Part shown: positions 1-5,820 of the stretch, in pieces
Layout of the letters: each line of letters starts with the position of its first letter
Numbering within the stretch: the first letter of the stretch is position 1
Assembly (NCBI GenBank): GCA_002687795.1
Contig: NZBG01000020.1
Location: forward strand, 1-7,563
Source of the DNA: Candidatus Woesearchaeota archaeon
GTDB taxonomy: Archaea; Nanobdellota; Nanobdellia; Woesearchaeales; GCA-2687795
Direction: 5' to 3'
Length of the DNA: 7,563 nucleotides
Position numbers and translations under genes: made by a program
The notes under the pieces: model-generated
The model's input: only the letters and a program-made list of their open reading frames with translations
Told to the model about the DNA's origin: nothing
The model's database searches: none

Positions 1-51
1 GGATATTGGAATTTTGGCGGACAACAAAGGAAAGTTACTTCCTTTGCTTAA
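1..51 (+). CDS. Possible C-terminal end of an ORF entering from the left edge
   Basis: Read in frame from base 1, the plus strand encodes GYWNFGGQQRKVTSFA followed by TAA at 49-51. The tail is short but has a plausible composition, and a strong hairpin begins 7 bases after the stop. If the downstream hairpin is an IS200/IS605 right end, this would be the tail of a transposon-encoded protein such as TnpB. Nothing in 16 residues proves that, and I do not recognise the sequence. It could equally be the tail of an unrelated gene or a chance open frame. The window edge removes everything upstream. Confidence 0.3.
   Translation, partial: GYWNFGGQQRKVTSFA
25..46. repeat. Small inverted repeat (8-bp stem, 6-nt loop)
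   Basis: CAAAGGAA at 25-32 is the reverse complement of TTCCTTTG at 39-46, with AGTTAC between them. The repeat lies inside the possible left-edge coding tail, just before its stop codon, and 12 bases ahead of the stronger GC hairpin. Two consecutive hairpins at the end of an ORF suit either a structured 3' end of an RNA or a transposon end. On its own it is weak and could be chance in AT-rich DNA. Confidence 0.3.
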
Positions 52-57
52 TATGAT

Positions 58-84
58 ACCCCGCACTTTAGTGCGGGGAGGTTC
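58..84 (+). mobile_element. GC hairpin plus AGGTTCA: IS200/IS605-like right end, or a terminator
   Basis: CCCCGCAC (59-66), loop TTTA (67-70) and GTGCGGGG (71-78) form a perfect 8-bp GC-rich stem in otherwise AT-rich DNA, followed directly by AGGTTCA and then TTTTT at 86-90. Right ends of IS200/IS605/IS1341 elements in archaea and bacteria commonly show a subterminal hairpin with a TTTA-type loop, a purine-rich stretch and a TTCA-like cleavage motif, shortly after the tnpB stop. The arrangement here fits that plan. In such elements the 3' part of the gene plus this end forms the guide (omega) RNA of TnpB. The alternative is a hairpin-plus-T-run terminator for the left-edge ORF, possibly acting in both directions. 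The left part of any element is outside the window. Confidence 0.4.
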
Positions 85-148
85 ATTTTTCAAAAGCCAT
101 CATTAAACTGTTAATTACAGCAGATAAATACGTTTTTCTTTATAAACT

Positions 149-217
149 TTACCAAATCACTACTCCTTGATAATAATCATCTCTACCATTGTCTTCAAAT
201 CTTAGTTTTTCTTTTTT
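149..217 (-). other. In-frame coding-like extension after the TAG stop of the caspase-like gene
   Basis: Immediately after the TAG stop (218-220) of the caspase-like gene, the same frame stays open for 22 codons to a TAA at 149-151. It begins with Lys-Lys-Glu and continues KLRFEDNGRDDYYQGVVIW. The composition is typical of protein: a charged turn followed by a beta-strand-like YYQGVVIW end. This may be the original C-terminus cut off by a recent amber mutation, a readthrough or recoded extension, or chance. A 22-codon run without a stop is not rare in such DNA, so the argument is the protein-like composition rather than length. Confidence 0.35.
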
Positions 218-1573
218 CTAGCTAACTAAGATATCATATATTTCATGGAGAATTTCATCTGTTTTCTCTTCAGAACCAAAAACCTTTTCATATGTGCCAT
301 CTAATGCTTTATCAATTATATATTTCCATCCAGAGCCTATTTCTGGTTTTAAAGTAAGCTCAAGCCTGGCTAATTTAGCATACCATCTGTTAGGATAATC
401 ATAAGCTGTTATAGATATATCATATATTTCATCGTCAATAACAATATCATGCATATTTATAAAATATGCTGCCTGCTCAAATTCATTAAACTTAAAATAC
501 ATATAACTATTATTATTCTCCTCAACCCAGTTGTATAATTTAGCTGAGATACTATCGCCTTCCTTTAAGCTTTCATTTATCTCTGCCATATCATTTAAAC
601 TATCAGGAGGTATCTCTTCAAAAGCCCCATAGAATGTAACATCAGAATGAAAGGATGTTATTCTATCCCCTACGCTGGAATATCCTAAACTAGGCAATCC
701 GCCATCTACGGTTATTTGACTTACAATAACAGACCTATTGGATAAATAAGCAAGCGCTTCCGCAAGCGTATTATTTATATCTTCATACCTAAAAGCCAAA
801 GCGCATGCAGGGGTAAAAACAATTGCGTTTGACAGATTCTCCTGAACAACATCCTTATCCGATTCTGCAAACTCCATAACCTCTGAAAGCGTTAAAGACA
901 TTTTTTTCTTATTTTTAGAGTCAATGCCAAAGCTGGAAGGCGAGCCATGAAACATAAGATAAACAAGATCTGAACCAGCAGAAATTGAAGAATCTTTCAG
1001 TATATCAAGAGCATCATCAGGGTCATCTACCACAATATAATTGATATCATCATTTTCAAAAGAAATATTATCCAAAAAATCATTCCATTCATACCTATAA
1101 GTCATGCTGCTAAAAGAAGGATTAATATTATGATTATCTTTTTCAAGATATTCTTCCAAATCATTCTTATTCATATTACGCACAGAGGCATTCAGATATG
1201 ATTCAATAAGCATTTCCTTTATATCTTCTTTATCAAGCCCATGCTCTTCTGCATATTCTATAGCTATCTTTTCTAGATCATTCTCCCAGTCAGACCCAAA
1301 TATAGCCACAACCTTCTTTGGCTCATCATATTCCTCCTGCTGTTTAAGACCAAAAATATCACATCCAATCATACTCAAGGTTATGCCTCCAGCTAATACA
1401 ACTGGAAGCGCCTTCTTCTTTACACTACTCCAGCCCTTCTTAACATACTCTTTAAAGCTTAGTTTTTCAAGCGACATAAGCTTACTAGGTGGTTTTCCAT
1501 TTATAAATCTTTCTATTTTAATCCCTAAGGAGTGATAAAGCTTTTTGCACAGAAATCTAACAATTAACCACAT
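218..1573 (-). CDS. Putative lipoprotein with a caspase/gingipain-like (clan CD) peptidase domain
   Basis: From the ATG at 1573 this is 451 residues. Near residues 52-71 a Lys-rich segment leads into ALPVVLAGGITLSMIGC, a hydrophobic stretch ending in a lipobox-like MIGC; Cys71 (codon 1361-1363) would carry the lipid anchor. The mature part starts with a polar linker. It then has DLVYLMFHGS (His209-Gly210, codon 947-949) and, 48 residues later, AIVFTPAC (Cys257, codon 803-805). A hydrophobic strand ending in His-Gly followed by a second ending in Ala-Cys is the catalytic arrangement of clan CD cysteine peptidases (C11, C13, C14, C25, CHAT), and the spacing is within their range. The remaining C-terminal ~190 residues are unassigned. 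The start is uncertain: TTG at 1600 directly follows an in-frame TAG, and the ATG at 1477 gives a more ordinary signal peptide with the Cys at position 39. None has a clear ribosome binding site. The ATG at 1573 overlaps the end of the upstream broken ORF by 17 bases. The peptidase call is inferred from motifs only. Confidence 0.62.
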   Translation of the reverse strand: MWLIVRFLCKKLYHSLGIKIERFINGKPPSKLMSLEKLSFKEYVKKGWSSVKKKALPVVLAGGITLSMIGCDIFGLKQQEEYDEPKKVVAIFGSDWENDLEKIAIEYAEEHGLDKEDIKEMLIESYLNASVRNMNKNDLEEYLEKDNHNINPSFSSMTYRYEWNDFLDNISFENDDINYIVVDDPDDALDILKDSSISAGSDLVYLMFHGSPSSFGIDSKNKKKMSLTLSEVMEFAESDKDVVQENLSNAIVFTPACALAFRYEDINNTLAEALAYLSNRSVIVSQITVDGGLPSLGYSSVGDRITSFHSDVTFYGAFEEIPPDSLNDMAEINESLKEGDSISAKLYNWVEENNNSYMYFKFNEFEQAAYFINMHDIVIDDEIYDISITAYDYPNRWYAKLARLELTLKPEIGSGWKYIIDKALDGTYEKVFGSEEKTDEILHEIYDILVS

Positions 1574-1756
1574 GAACTCTCTGAGCTTGATATCCTTCAA
1601 CTAAGAGATGTATTTTTTCACCAGCTTTAATATATTCTATAGCATCCTGGTCTCTTATAAAGAATAAAGGATTATTACCATACTCAGCATTTTAAACCCT
1701 AAGTCTTCTATAGGAACTTTATCATCCCTTAATTTGGCATAATATTCTATATCCAT
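1557..1756 (-). pseudogene. Small hypothetical ORF interrupted by a one-base frameshift
   Basis: Reading from an ATG at 1756, one frame gives MDIEYYAKLRDDKVPIEDLG-F-K and soon runs into a TAA. The frame one base back opens at the same place. It reads NAEYGNNPLFFIRDQDAIE, then YIKAGEKIHLLVEGYQAQR, and ends VHVVNC with TAG at 1557-1559. The join lies at TTTAAAATG, where a fifth A would fuse the two into one continuous protein of about 66 residues. Both halves look protein-like. The family is unknown. The first frame is also open for about 20 codons upstream of the ATG, overlapping the end of the preceding gene, so this could be a detached C-terminal part of that gene. A real inactivating deletion and a sequencing error in the A-run look the same from here. 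Confidence 0.42.
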
Positions 1757-1779
1757 AATTTGAAGTAATTGATGGGTTT

Positions 1780-2466
1780 TTATAAATATTTCATATGCTC
1801 TGGCTTGAGAGGTATGTTCTCCCTATCAATATTTAATCTGTCAGCAAACTGTATTAAGGTTCTTGCATGTTCTCTGTTCTTTTCTTTGTTAGTTTCTGTC
1901 CAATAAAGAGCAATAGTTCTTCCATAATCTTCATAAGTCACTTCTCCATCTTTCTTTATATTTGTTAATATCCTCTCCAGGCTATCAGTCATATTCAGTG
2001 TAATTCTACTCATAAACTTGTATAATGCAACATTAATCATGTTTTCTGAAAATCTAAAGGCAGTCCTATAGAATTGCCTTGCCCTTCTTGAGTAATATTC
2101 TCTGTCTGATGAATTATTTAATGCCGGAAGAATAACACAAAATTTTCCTCCTCTTTCAGCATAATAAACCTTTCCAAAAGAAGTTATATTTTTATTAATT
2201 AGCATATCATATTCTGCTGCTACTTCAACTGTATTTTCTTTAGAATATTGAAATGTTTTTTCATCATCTGAAAGAAATATATCTGAAGTTGAAATTGAAC
2301 CGATAATATTTTCTCTAAAATAATTGAGAAAATTCTCATAAAAGAACATTTTTTCTTCATCTTCTGAAAAAGGCTTTCCTGAACTTGAAAATGATGAAAA
2401 AGCATTTCTAAAAGAATTTCCATAAAATAATCCGCCTTCTAGAAATTTATCAAATTCCTGTCTCAT
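1780..2466 (-). CDS. Hypothetical soluble, mostly helical protein (228 aa)
   Basis: I do not recognise this protein. From the ATG at 2466 it has 228 residues, no signal peptide, no transmembrane segment and no obvious catalytic motif. It begins MRQEFDKFLEGGLFYG. An aromatic and acidic N-terminal half includes FFYENFLNYFREN. A strand-like KVYYAERGGKFCVILPAL lies near the middle, followed by a long helical, Arg-rich region (YYSRRARQFYRTAFRFSENM) and a charged C-terminus ending PLKPEHMKYL. The ATG has no ribosome binding site, and the frame remains open upstream for 44 more codons with a protein-like sequence but no ATG, GTG or TTG (see the separate entry). The gene may therefore be a 5'-damaged copy or use an unusual start. 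It lies just upstream of the frameshifted small ORF and the caspase-like lipoprotein on the same strand, suggesting one transcription unit. Confidence 0.5.
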   Translation of the reverse strand: MRQEFDKFLEGGLFYGNSFRNAFSSFSSSGKPFSEDEEKMFFYENFLNYFRENIIGSISTSDIFLSDDEKTFQYSKENTVEVAAEYDMLINKNITSFGKVYYAERGGKFCVILPALNNSSDREYYSRRARQFYRTAFRFSENMINVALYKFMSRITLNMTDSLERILTNIKKDGEVTYEDYGRTIALYWTETNKEKNREHARTLIQFADRLNIDRENIPLKPEHMKYL

Positions 2467-2598
2467 AAAAGAATCTACTTTTTGTTTATGTTCCCTTAAT
2501 CCTTTGGTAAGACCTTTTCTTTTACTAGGTTTTATTACCTTATGTCCATCAGCAAGACCGTCTCTGTCGTCAATGAAGGGGAAAATATCTTTCTTTAT
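2467..2598 (-). other. Open, coding-like 5' extension of the 228-aa ORF without a usual start codon
   Basis: In the frame of the 228-residue ORF, 44 codons upstream of its ATG are open, back to a TAA at 2599-2601. They read in part KKDIFPFIDDRDGLADGHK and then VIKPSKRKGLTKGLREHKQK, running straight into the annotated start. No ATG, GTG or TTG occurs in this stretch. An ATT codon at 2572-2574 precedes DDRDGLADG, and an ATTTAAAT box sits about 25 bases ahead of it, so a leaderless message with an ATT start is conceivable. Loss of the true start by mutation or frameshift is at least as likely. Confidence 0.38.
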
Positions 2599-2604
2599 TT
2601 AAAT
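2597..2604 (-). promoter_or_regulatory. TATA-like box for the minus-strand cluster
   Basis: ATTTAAAT is a symmetrical match to the archaeal TATA box. On the minus strand it would place transcription initiation roughly 24-27 bases downstream, near 2575, at the beginning of the coding-like extension of the hypothetical gene. The region is AT-rich and such boxes occur by chance, so this is only a positional candidate. Confidence 0.25.
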
Positions 2605-2663
2605 TTTTCTTTTTACTATTTTTAAAGAGTATTCCCCATTACCCTTATAAGAATAACATAACC

Positions 2664-2671
2664 TATTTAAA
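2664..2671 (+). promoter_or_regulatory. TATA-like box of the mutS promoter
   Basis: TATTTAAA lies 32 bases before the mutS ATG, between divergently oriented genes. Archaeal transcription starts about 25 bases downstream of the TATA centre, which would place the start near 2692, a dozen bases ahead of the start codon, giving a very short leader. Purines just upstream of the box that could serve as a BRE are not convincing. The position is right, but the motif is common in AT-rich sequence. Confidence 0.35.
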
Positions 2672-2694
2672 CTTCCTATAATTTCATTTTTATT

Positions 2695-2700
2695 GGGGGA
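2695..2700 (+). promoter_or_regulatory. Purine-rich ribosome binding site candidate of mutS
   Basis: GGGGGA sits 3 bases before the ATG at 2704. It is the only G-rich patch in the intergenic region and so supports this start, but the spacing is shorter than usual. If transcription starts near 2692, the message would be almost leaderless and this patch would sit at its very 5' end. Confidence 0.35.
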
Positions 2701-2703
2701 AAC

Positions 2704-5178
2704 ATGAAACTAACGCCAGGCATGCAGCAGTACATGCAAATCAAAAACAAGCATCCAGACTGCATAGTAATGTTCAGGATGGGGGATTTCTATGAGATGT
2801 TCTTTGAGGATGCAAAGACAGCTGCCAAAGAATTAGAAATAACATTAACTGCCAGAGGAAAAGGAGACACAAAAGCTCCCTTAGCAGGTATACCTTACCA
2901 TGCAATTGAGCCTTATGTTGCAAAACTAATCAAAAAAGGCTATAAAGTTGCCATCTGTGAGCAGGTAGAGGATCCTAAGCTTGCAAAAGGTCTTGTGAAA
3001 AGAGACCTTGTAAGAATCATAACACCAGGCACAGTAGTTGAATCTATCATTCTTGATGATAAAAAGAATAATTACCTTATGGCCATTGCAAAGCAAGCTG
3101 ATAAATACGGGATTGCTTTGGCTGATATCTCCACAGGAGAGTTCTTAACTTCTGAATTTGATGATTACTCTAACCTTATTAATGAACTAAGCAAATTCAG
3201 CCCTTCAGAGATTTTAATACCATTGAGCCTGGAAAACGCTGAGTTTGTAAAAGCCCTTAAGAAAGAGGAATTTATTATAAACACATTTGATGACAGGTTC
3301 TTCTGGAAGGAAAAGGCTTACCAGACACTAAAAGAGCATTTCAATGTGCTAAACCTCCAGGGATTTGACTGTGAGGACAAGGAGCTTTGCATAAGCTCTG
3401 CTGGCGCCTTAATATCTTATCTTAAAGAGACTCAAAAGAAACAATTAGAGCATATCAATTCTATCAAGACATACTATACAAACAATTTCATGATGGTTGA
3501 CAAAACAACGCAGAGAAACCTTGAGCTGGCCAGTAATATAAGGGATGGCGGTTTAACTTGCACAGTTCTTAGCGAGATTGATAAATGCATAACATCAATG
3601 GGCTCAAGGCTGTTGAGAAAATGGCTTCTGATCCCTTTGTTAGACAAAGCTAAGATTGAGCAAAGATTAAATGCGGTTGAAGAGCTTTACAACAATCCTT
3701 TGCTGAGGGAGGAGCTGAAAGAAAAACTAAAGGCTGTCTATGACATTGAAAGGCTGATCGGAAGGGTAACATATGGCAATGCTAATGCCCGCGACCTGAT
3801 TGCCCTTAAGAATTCATTAAGATTAGTGCCTGAGATTAAGATTCTTCTAAAAGACTGTAAAACCACCTTACTCAACAAAATAAAAGATACAGCTGAGCTA
3901 ACCAATGTTTCTGGTTTGATAGATAAAGCTATTAAAGAAGAGCCTGCGTTAATATTAAGAGAAGGCAATCTAATAAAAGCAGGATTTAATGAAGAGCTTG
4001 ACAGGTTAAGGGGAATTACTAAAGACGGCAAGTCATGGATAGCAGAGCTTGAAACAAAAGAAAAAAGAAAGACTGGAATAAAATCTTTAAAGATAAGATA
4101 CAACAAAGTGTTTGGATACTTTATAGAGGTCTCTAAAGCTAACCTCCATTTAGTTCCCCAGAACTATATAAGAAAACAAACCCAGGTAAACTCTGAAAGG
4201 TTTATAACAGAAGAATTAAAAGAGCAGGAGAACAGAGTATTAGGCGCTGAAGAAAAAATCTTTGACTTAGAATATGAATTATTCCAGCAGGTTCTTAAAG
4301 ATGTTGCAAAAAGCGGAAAAGATATTCAAGCAGTTTCAAAGGTTATAGCAGAGACTGATACCCTTTTATCATTTGCTAATGTTGCTGCAGAGAACAATTA
4401 TATTAAGCCAGTTATCAATGATAAGAATGAAATTGTTATTAAAGAAGGAAGGCATCCTGTTATTGAAAGTATGATCAATGAGCCATTTGTGCCCAATGAC
4501 TGCAACATTAATGACAAGAGCAGGTTCATGATTATCACAGGGCCTAACATGAGCGGTAAGTCATCATTTATGAGGCAGGTTGCACTCATTGTCTTAATGT
4601 CGCAAATAGGTAGCTTTGTCCCTGCAAAATCCGCTTCCATCGGAATTGTTGACAGAATCTTTACAAGGGTTGGAGCTTATGATGACCTGACCCATGGTCA
4701 GTCAACCTTCATGGTAGAGATGAACGAGACCGCTAATATTGTTAATAATGCTACAGAAAAATCCTTAATAATCCTTGATGAAATCGGCAGGGGCACATCA
4801 ACCTATGACGGCATCTCAATCGCCTGGTCAGTTGCAGAATACATACACAAAAATATCAGGGCAAAAGCATTATTTGCAACACATTATCATCAGATGAACA
4901 AATTATCTGAACAGCATGAAGGCATTAAGAACTATAACATCGCAGTCAAAGAAGTAGAAGACAGCATTGTCTTCCTTCACAAAATTATTGAAGGCGGAAC
5001 AGATAAGAGTTATGGCATAGAAGTTGCAAGATTAGCCGGGCTGCCAAAAGAGGTTATTGAAAACAGCAAAGAGATAATGAAGAAGTTAGAGGCAGAAGAT
5101 AAGGTTGGTGAGAGGATTCATAAAAATACAAAGGAGAAAAAGACAAAGGCTGAGCAGATGAGTTTGCTTGACATATAA
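2704..5178 (+). CDS. mutS: DNA mismatch repair protein MutS (MutS1 type)
   Basis: MutS recognises mispaired and looped bases and, as an ATP-driven clamp, recruits downstream repair factors. The 824 residues cover all family domains. The N-terminal mismatch-binding domain carries FRMGDFYEMFFEDA, with the intercalating Phe-x-Glu at F29/E31. A connector domain follows (near YGIALADISTGEF). The lever and clamp region spans about 260-560 and includes KSLKIRYNKVFGYFIEVSKA. The ABC ATPase has Walker A GPNMSGKS (613-620), STFMVEM (667-673), Walker B ILDEIGRGTSTYDG (D692/E693) and the switch His in FATHYHQM (H727). All key residues are present and the length is close to bacterial MutS, so it should be active. 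The protein ends in QMSLLDI; QMSLL (818-822) is identical to the beta-clamp-binding motif of E. coli MutS. No mutL lies in the window. The ATG at 2704 is supported by the domain I start and the upstream GGGGGA. A phosphoribosyltransferase-like gene follows 52 bases downstream. Confidence 0.97.
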   Translation: MKLTPGMQQYMQIKNKHPDCIVMFRMGDFYEMFFEDAKTAAKELEITLTARGKGDTKAPLAGIPYHAIEPYVAKLIKKGYKVAICEQVEDPKLAKGLVKRDLVRIITPGTVVESIILDDKKNNYLMAIAKQADKYGIALADISTGEFLTSEFDDYSNLINELSKFSPSEILIPLSLENAEFVKALKKEEFIINTFDDRFFWKEKAYQTLKEHFNVLNLQGFDCEDKELCISSAGALISYLKETQKKQLEHINSIKTYYTNNFMMVDKTTQRNLELASNIRDGGLTCTVLSEIDKCITSMGSRLLRKWLLIPLLDKAKIEQRLNAVEELYNNPLLREELKEKLKAVYDIERLIGRVTYGNANARDLIALKNSLRLVPEIKILLKDCKTTLLNKIKDTAELTNVSGLIDKAIKEEPALILREGNLIKAGFNEELDRLRGITKDGKSWIAELETKEKRKTGIKSLKIRYNKVFGYFIEVSKANLHLVPQNYIRKQTQVNSERFITEELKEQENRVLGAEEKIFDLEYELFQQVLKDVAKSGKDIQAVSKVIAETDTLLSFANVAAENNYIKPVINDKNEIVIKEGRHPVIESMINEPFVPNDCNINDKSRFMIITGPNMSGKSSFMRQVALIVLMSQIGSFVPAKSASIGIVDRIFTRVGAYDDLTHGQSTFMVEMNETANIVNNATEKSLIILDEIGRGTSTYDGISIAWSVAEYIHKNIRAKALFATHYHQMNKLSEQHEGIKNYNIAVKEVEDSIVFLHKIIEGGTDKSYGIEVARLAGLPKEVIENSKEIMKKLEAEDKVGERIHKNTKEKKTKAEQMSLLDI

Positions 5179-5196
5179 GAAAAGTTAATTAATGAG

Positions 5197-5208
5197 TTAT
5201 AATTATAT
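5197..5208 (+). promoter_or_regulatory. TATA-like box ahead of the phosphoribosyltransferase gene
   Basis: TTATAATTATAT is centred about 28 bases before the ATG at 5231, in the short gap after mutS. The spacing would suit a leaderless or nearly leaderless archaeal transcript, so the gene may have its own promoter besides any readthrough from mutS. It conflicts with use of the AGGGG site at 5217-5221, which would then lie upstream of the transcript start. Confidence 0.3.
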
Positions 5209-5216
5209 CCTTTAAT

Positions 5217-5221
5217 AGGGG
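5217..5221 (+). promoter_or_regulatory. Ribosome binding site deciding the PRTase start
   Basis: AGGGG lies 9 bases before the ATG at 5231 and directly abuts the in-frame TTG at 5222. The spacing suits the ATG and rules out the TTG, so the shorter 187-residue protein is preferred. Confidence 0.45.
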
Positions 5222-5230
5222 TTGTTAAAT

Positions 5231-5794
5231 ATGAGTAAACCGCTTCTGCGTATAGTTGAAAGAGAAACAAAAGGCAGTAGACCTTATGTGATAATAAATC
5301 CATTCACAGGAAGAGGGATACCGTTGGATCATCAATTGTTGCAGGAAGTAGCCAGGACATTAGCATTAAAGCTGAAATTGGATGGGGTTGATTATATTGT
5401 TGGATTTGCAGAGCAAGGATTAATCCCTGCATATACCGTGGCTGCTATAGCGGAAATACCTTTTATTGGCTCAACAAGATCTCGCCTGAAAAATGATGAA
5501 ACAGAAATACATTTTATCGAACCTCATTCTGAAAGACCTGACCATTACGTTTATGGAATAAGAAAAGAATACTCGGTTGTAATAGTCGAAGATGAAATTA
5601 CTAAGTGCAAGACACTTTATAATGCTGTTACTGCTTTCCAGGAAAAAGGAATAAAAGTGCAGGATATTGGTGCCCTTATTATGGCTGGGGAAGTCAAAGA
5701 TTTACAAAAATTGGAAAATAAAGGGCTGGATCCTAAATATATCTTCACAAAACAAGATTTTATACACTCTTTAGATATATCTTTGTTAAATTAG
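5231..5794 (+). CDS. Phosphoribosyltransferase-like protein with altered PRPP loop
   Basis: The 187-residue protein has the type I phosphoribosyltransferase layout: an N-terminal helix, DYIVGFAEQGLIPAYTVA (54-71, the first loop region) and a central flexible part. The PRPP-binding strand and loop follow at VVIVEDEITKCKT (116-128), with the acidic pair E120/D121. The central STRSR (81-85) and FIEPHSERPDHYVY (95-108) recall the STR and E-HS-x-x-x-H signatures of the PRTase families found with tellurium-resistance-type (Ter) and TRSP/PELOTA gene clusters. That assignment is from memory and would need a profile search. The loop is unusual: where most relatives have Thr-Thr-Gly-x-Thr or similar, this has Thr-Lys-Cys-Lys-Thr, without the glycine. 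It may have reduced or changed catalysis, or only bind nucleotides. The substrate cannot be told. No signal peptide is seen, so it is cytoplasmic. It lies 52 bases after mutS on the same strand and could be cotranscribed. Confidence 0.75.
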   Translation: MSKPLLRIVERETKGSRPYVIINPFTGRGIPLDHQLLQEVARTLALKLKLDGVDYIVGFAEQGLIPAYTVAAIAEIPFIGSTRSRLKNDETEIHFIEPHSERPDHYVYGIRKEYSVVIVEDEITKCKTLYNAVTAFQEKGIKVQDIGALIMAGEVKDLQKLENKGLDPKYIFTKQDFIHSLDISLLN

Positions 5795-5806
5795 CCGCGG
5801 CTTTTT
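5793..5806. terminator. GC palindrome plus T-run between convergent genes
   Basis: AGCCGCGGCT (5793-5802) is a perfect 10-base palindrome overlapping the TAG stop of the PRTase, and its final T begins the T-run 5802-5806. The palindrome has no loop, so it makes a poor hairpin. However, T-rich stretches alone can end archaeal transcription, and the gap between the convergent stops is only 26 bases. It could act for the plus-strand gene; for the minus-strand surface gene the evidence is weaker. Confidence 0.35.
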
Positions 5807-5820
5807 AATCTTTTCAGAAC

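Noticed and set aside
1574..1600. TTG start giving a 460-residue caspase-like protein
   Set aside because: The TTG is simply the first codon after an in-frame TAG and lacks a suitable ribosome site. The ATG at 1573 or 1477 is more likely, but this is not certain.
1685..1705. Programmed -1 frameshift at TTTAAAATG
   Set aside because: In the reading frame the codons are TTT AAA ATG, which does not allow the usual tandem slippage, and no clear downstream pseudoknot was seen; a missing A is simpler.
2220..2423. Alternative 67-codon minus-strand frame inside the hypothetical gene
   Set aside because: Its product is a Phe/Leu/Lys/Gln-rich shadow of A/T-rich sequence, and the longer frame has a more normal composition.
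3738..4640. Minus-strand open frames inside mutS
   Set aside because: They lie opposite a complete, motif-rich MutS gene and have no recognisable domains; they are antisense shadows.
5222..5230. TTG start for the PRTase three codons upstream
   Set aside because: It directly abuts the AGGGG site, leaving no spacing; the ATG at 5231 is properly spaced.
5118..5303. Minus-strand 61-codon frame across the mutS-PRTase gap
   Set aside because: It is antisense to the ends of two well-supported genes and has no supporting start context.
149..5794. Genome-wide recoding of TAG
   Set aside because: TAG ends the PRTase at a sensible length and position with no coding-like continuation, so any readthrough would be local to the caspase-like gene.
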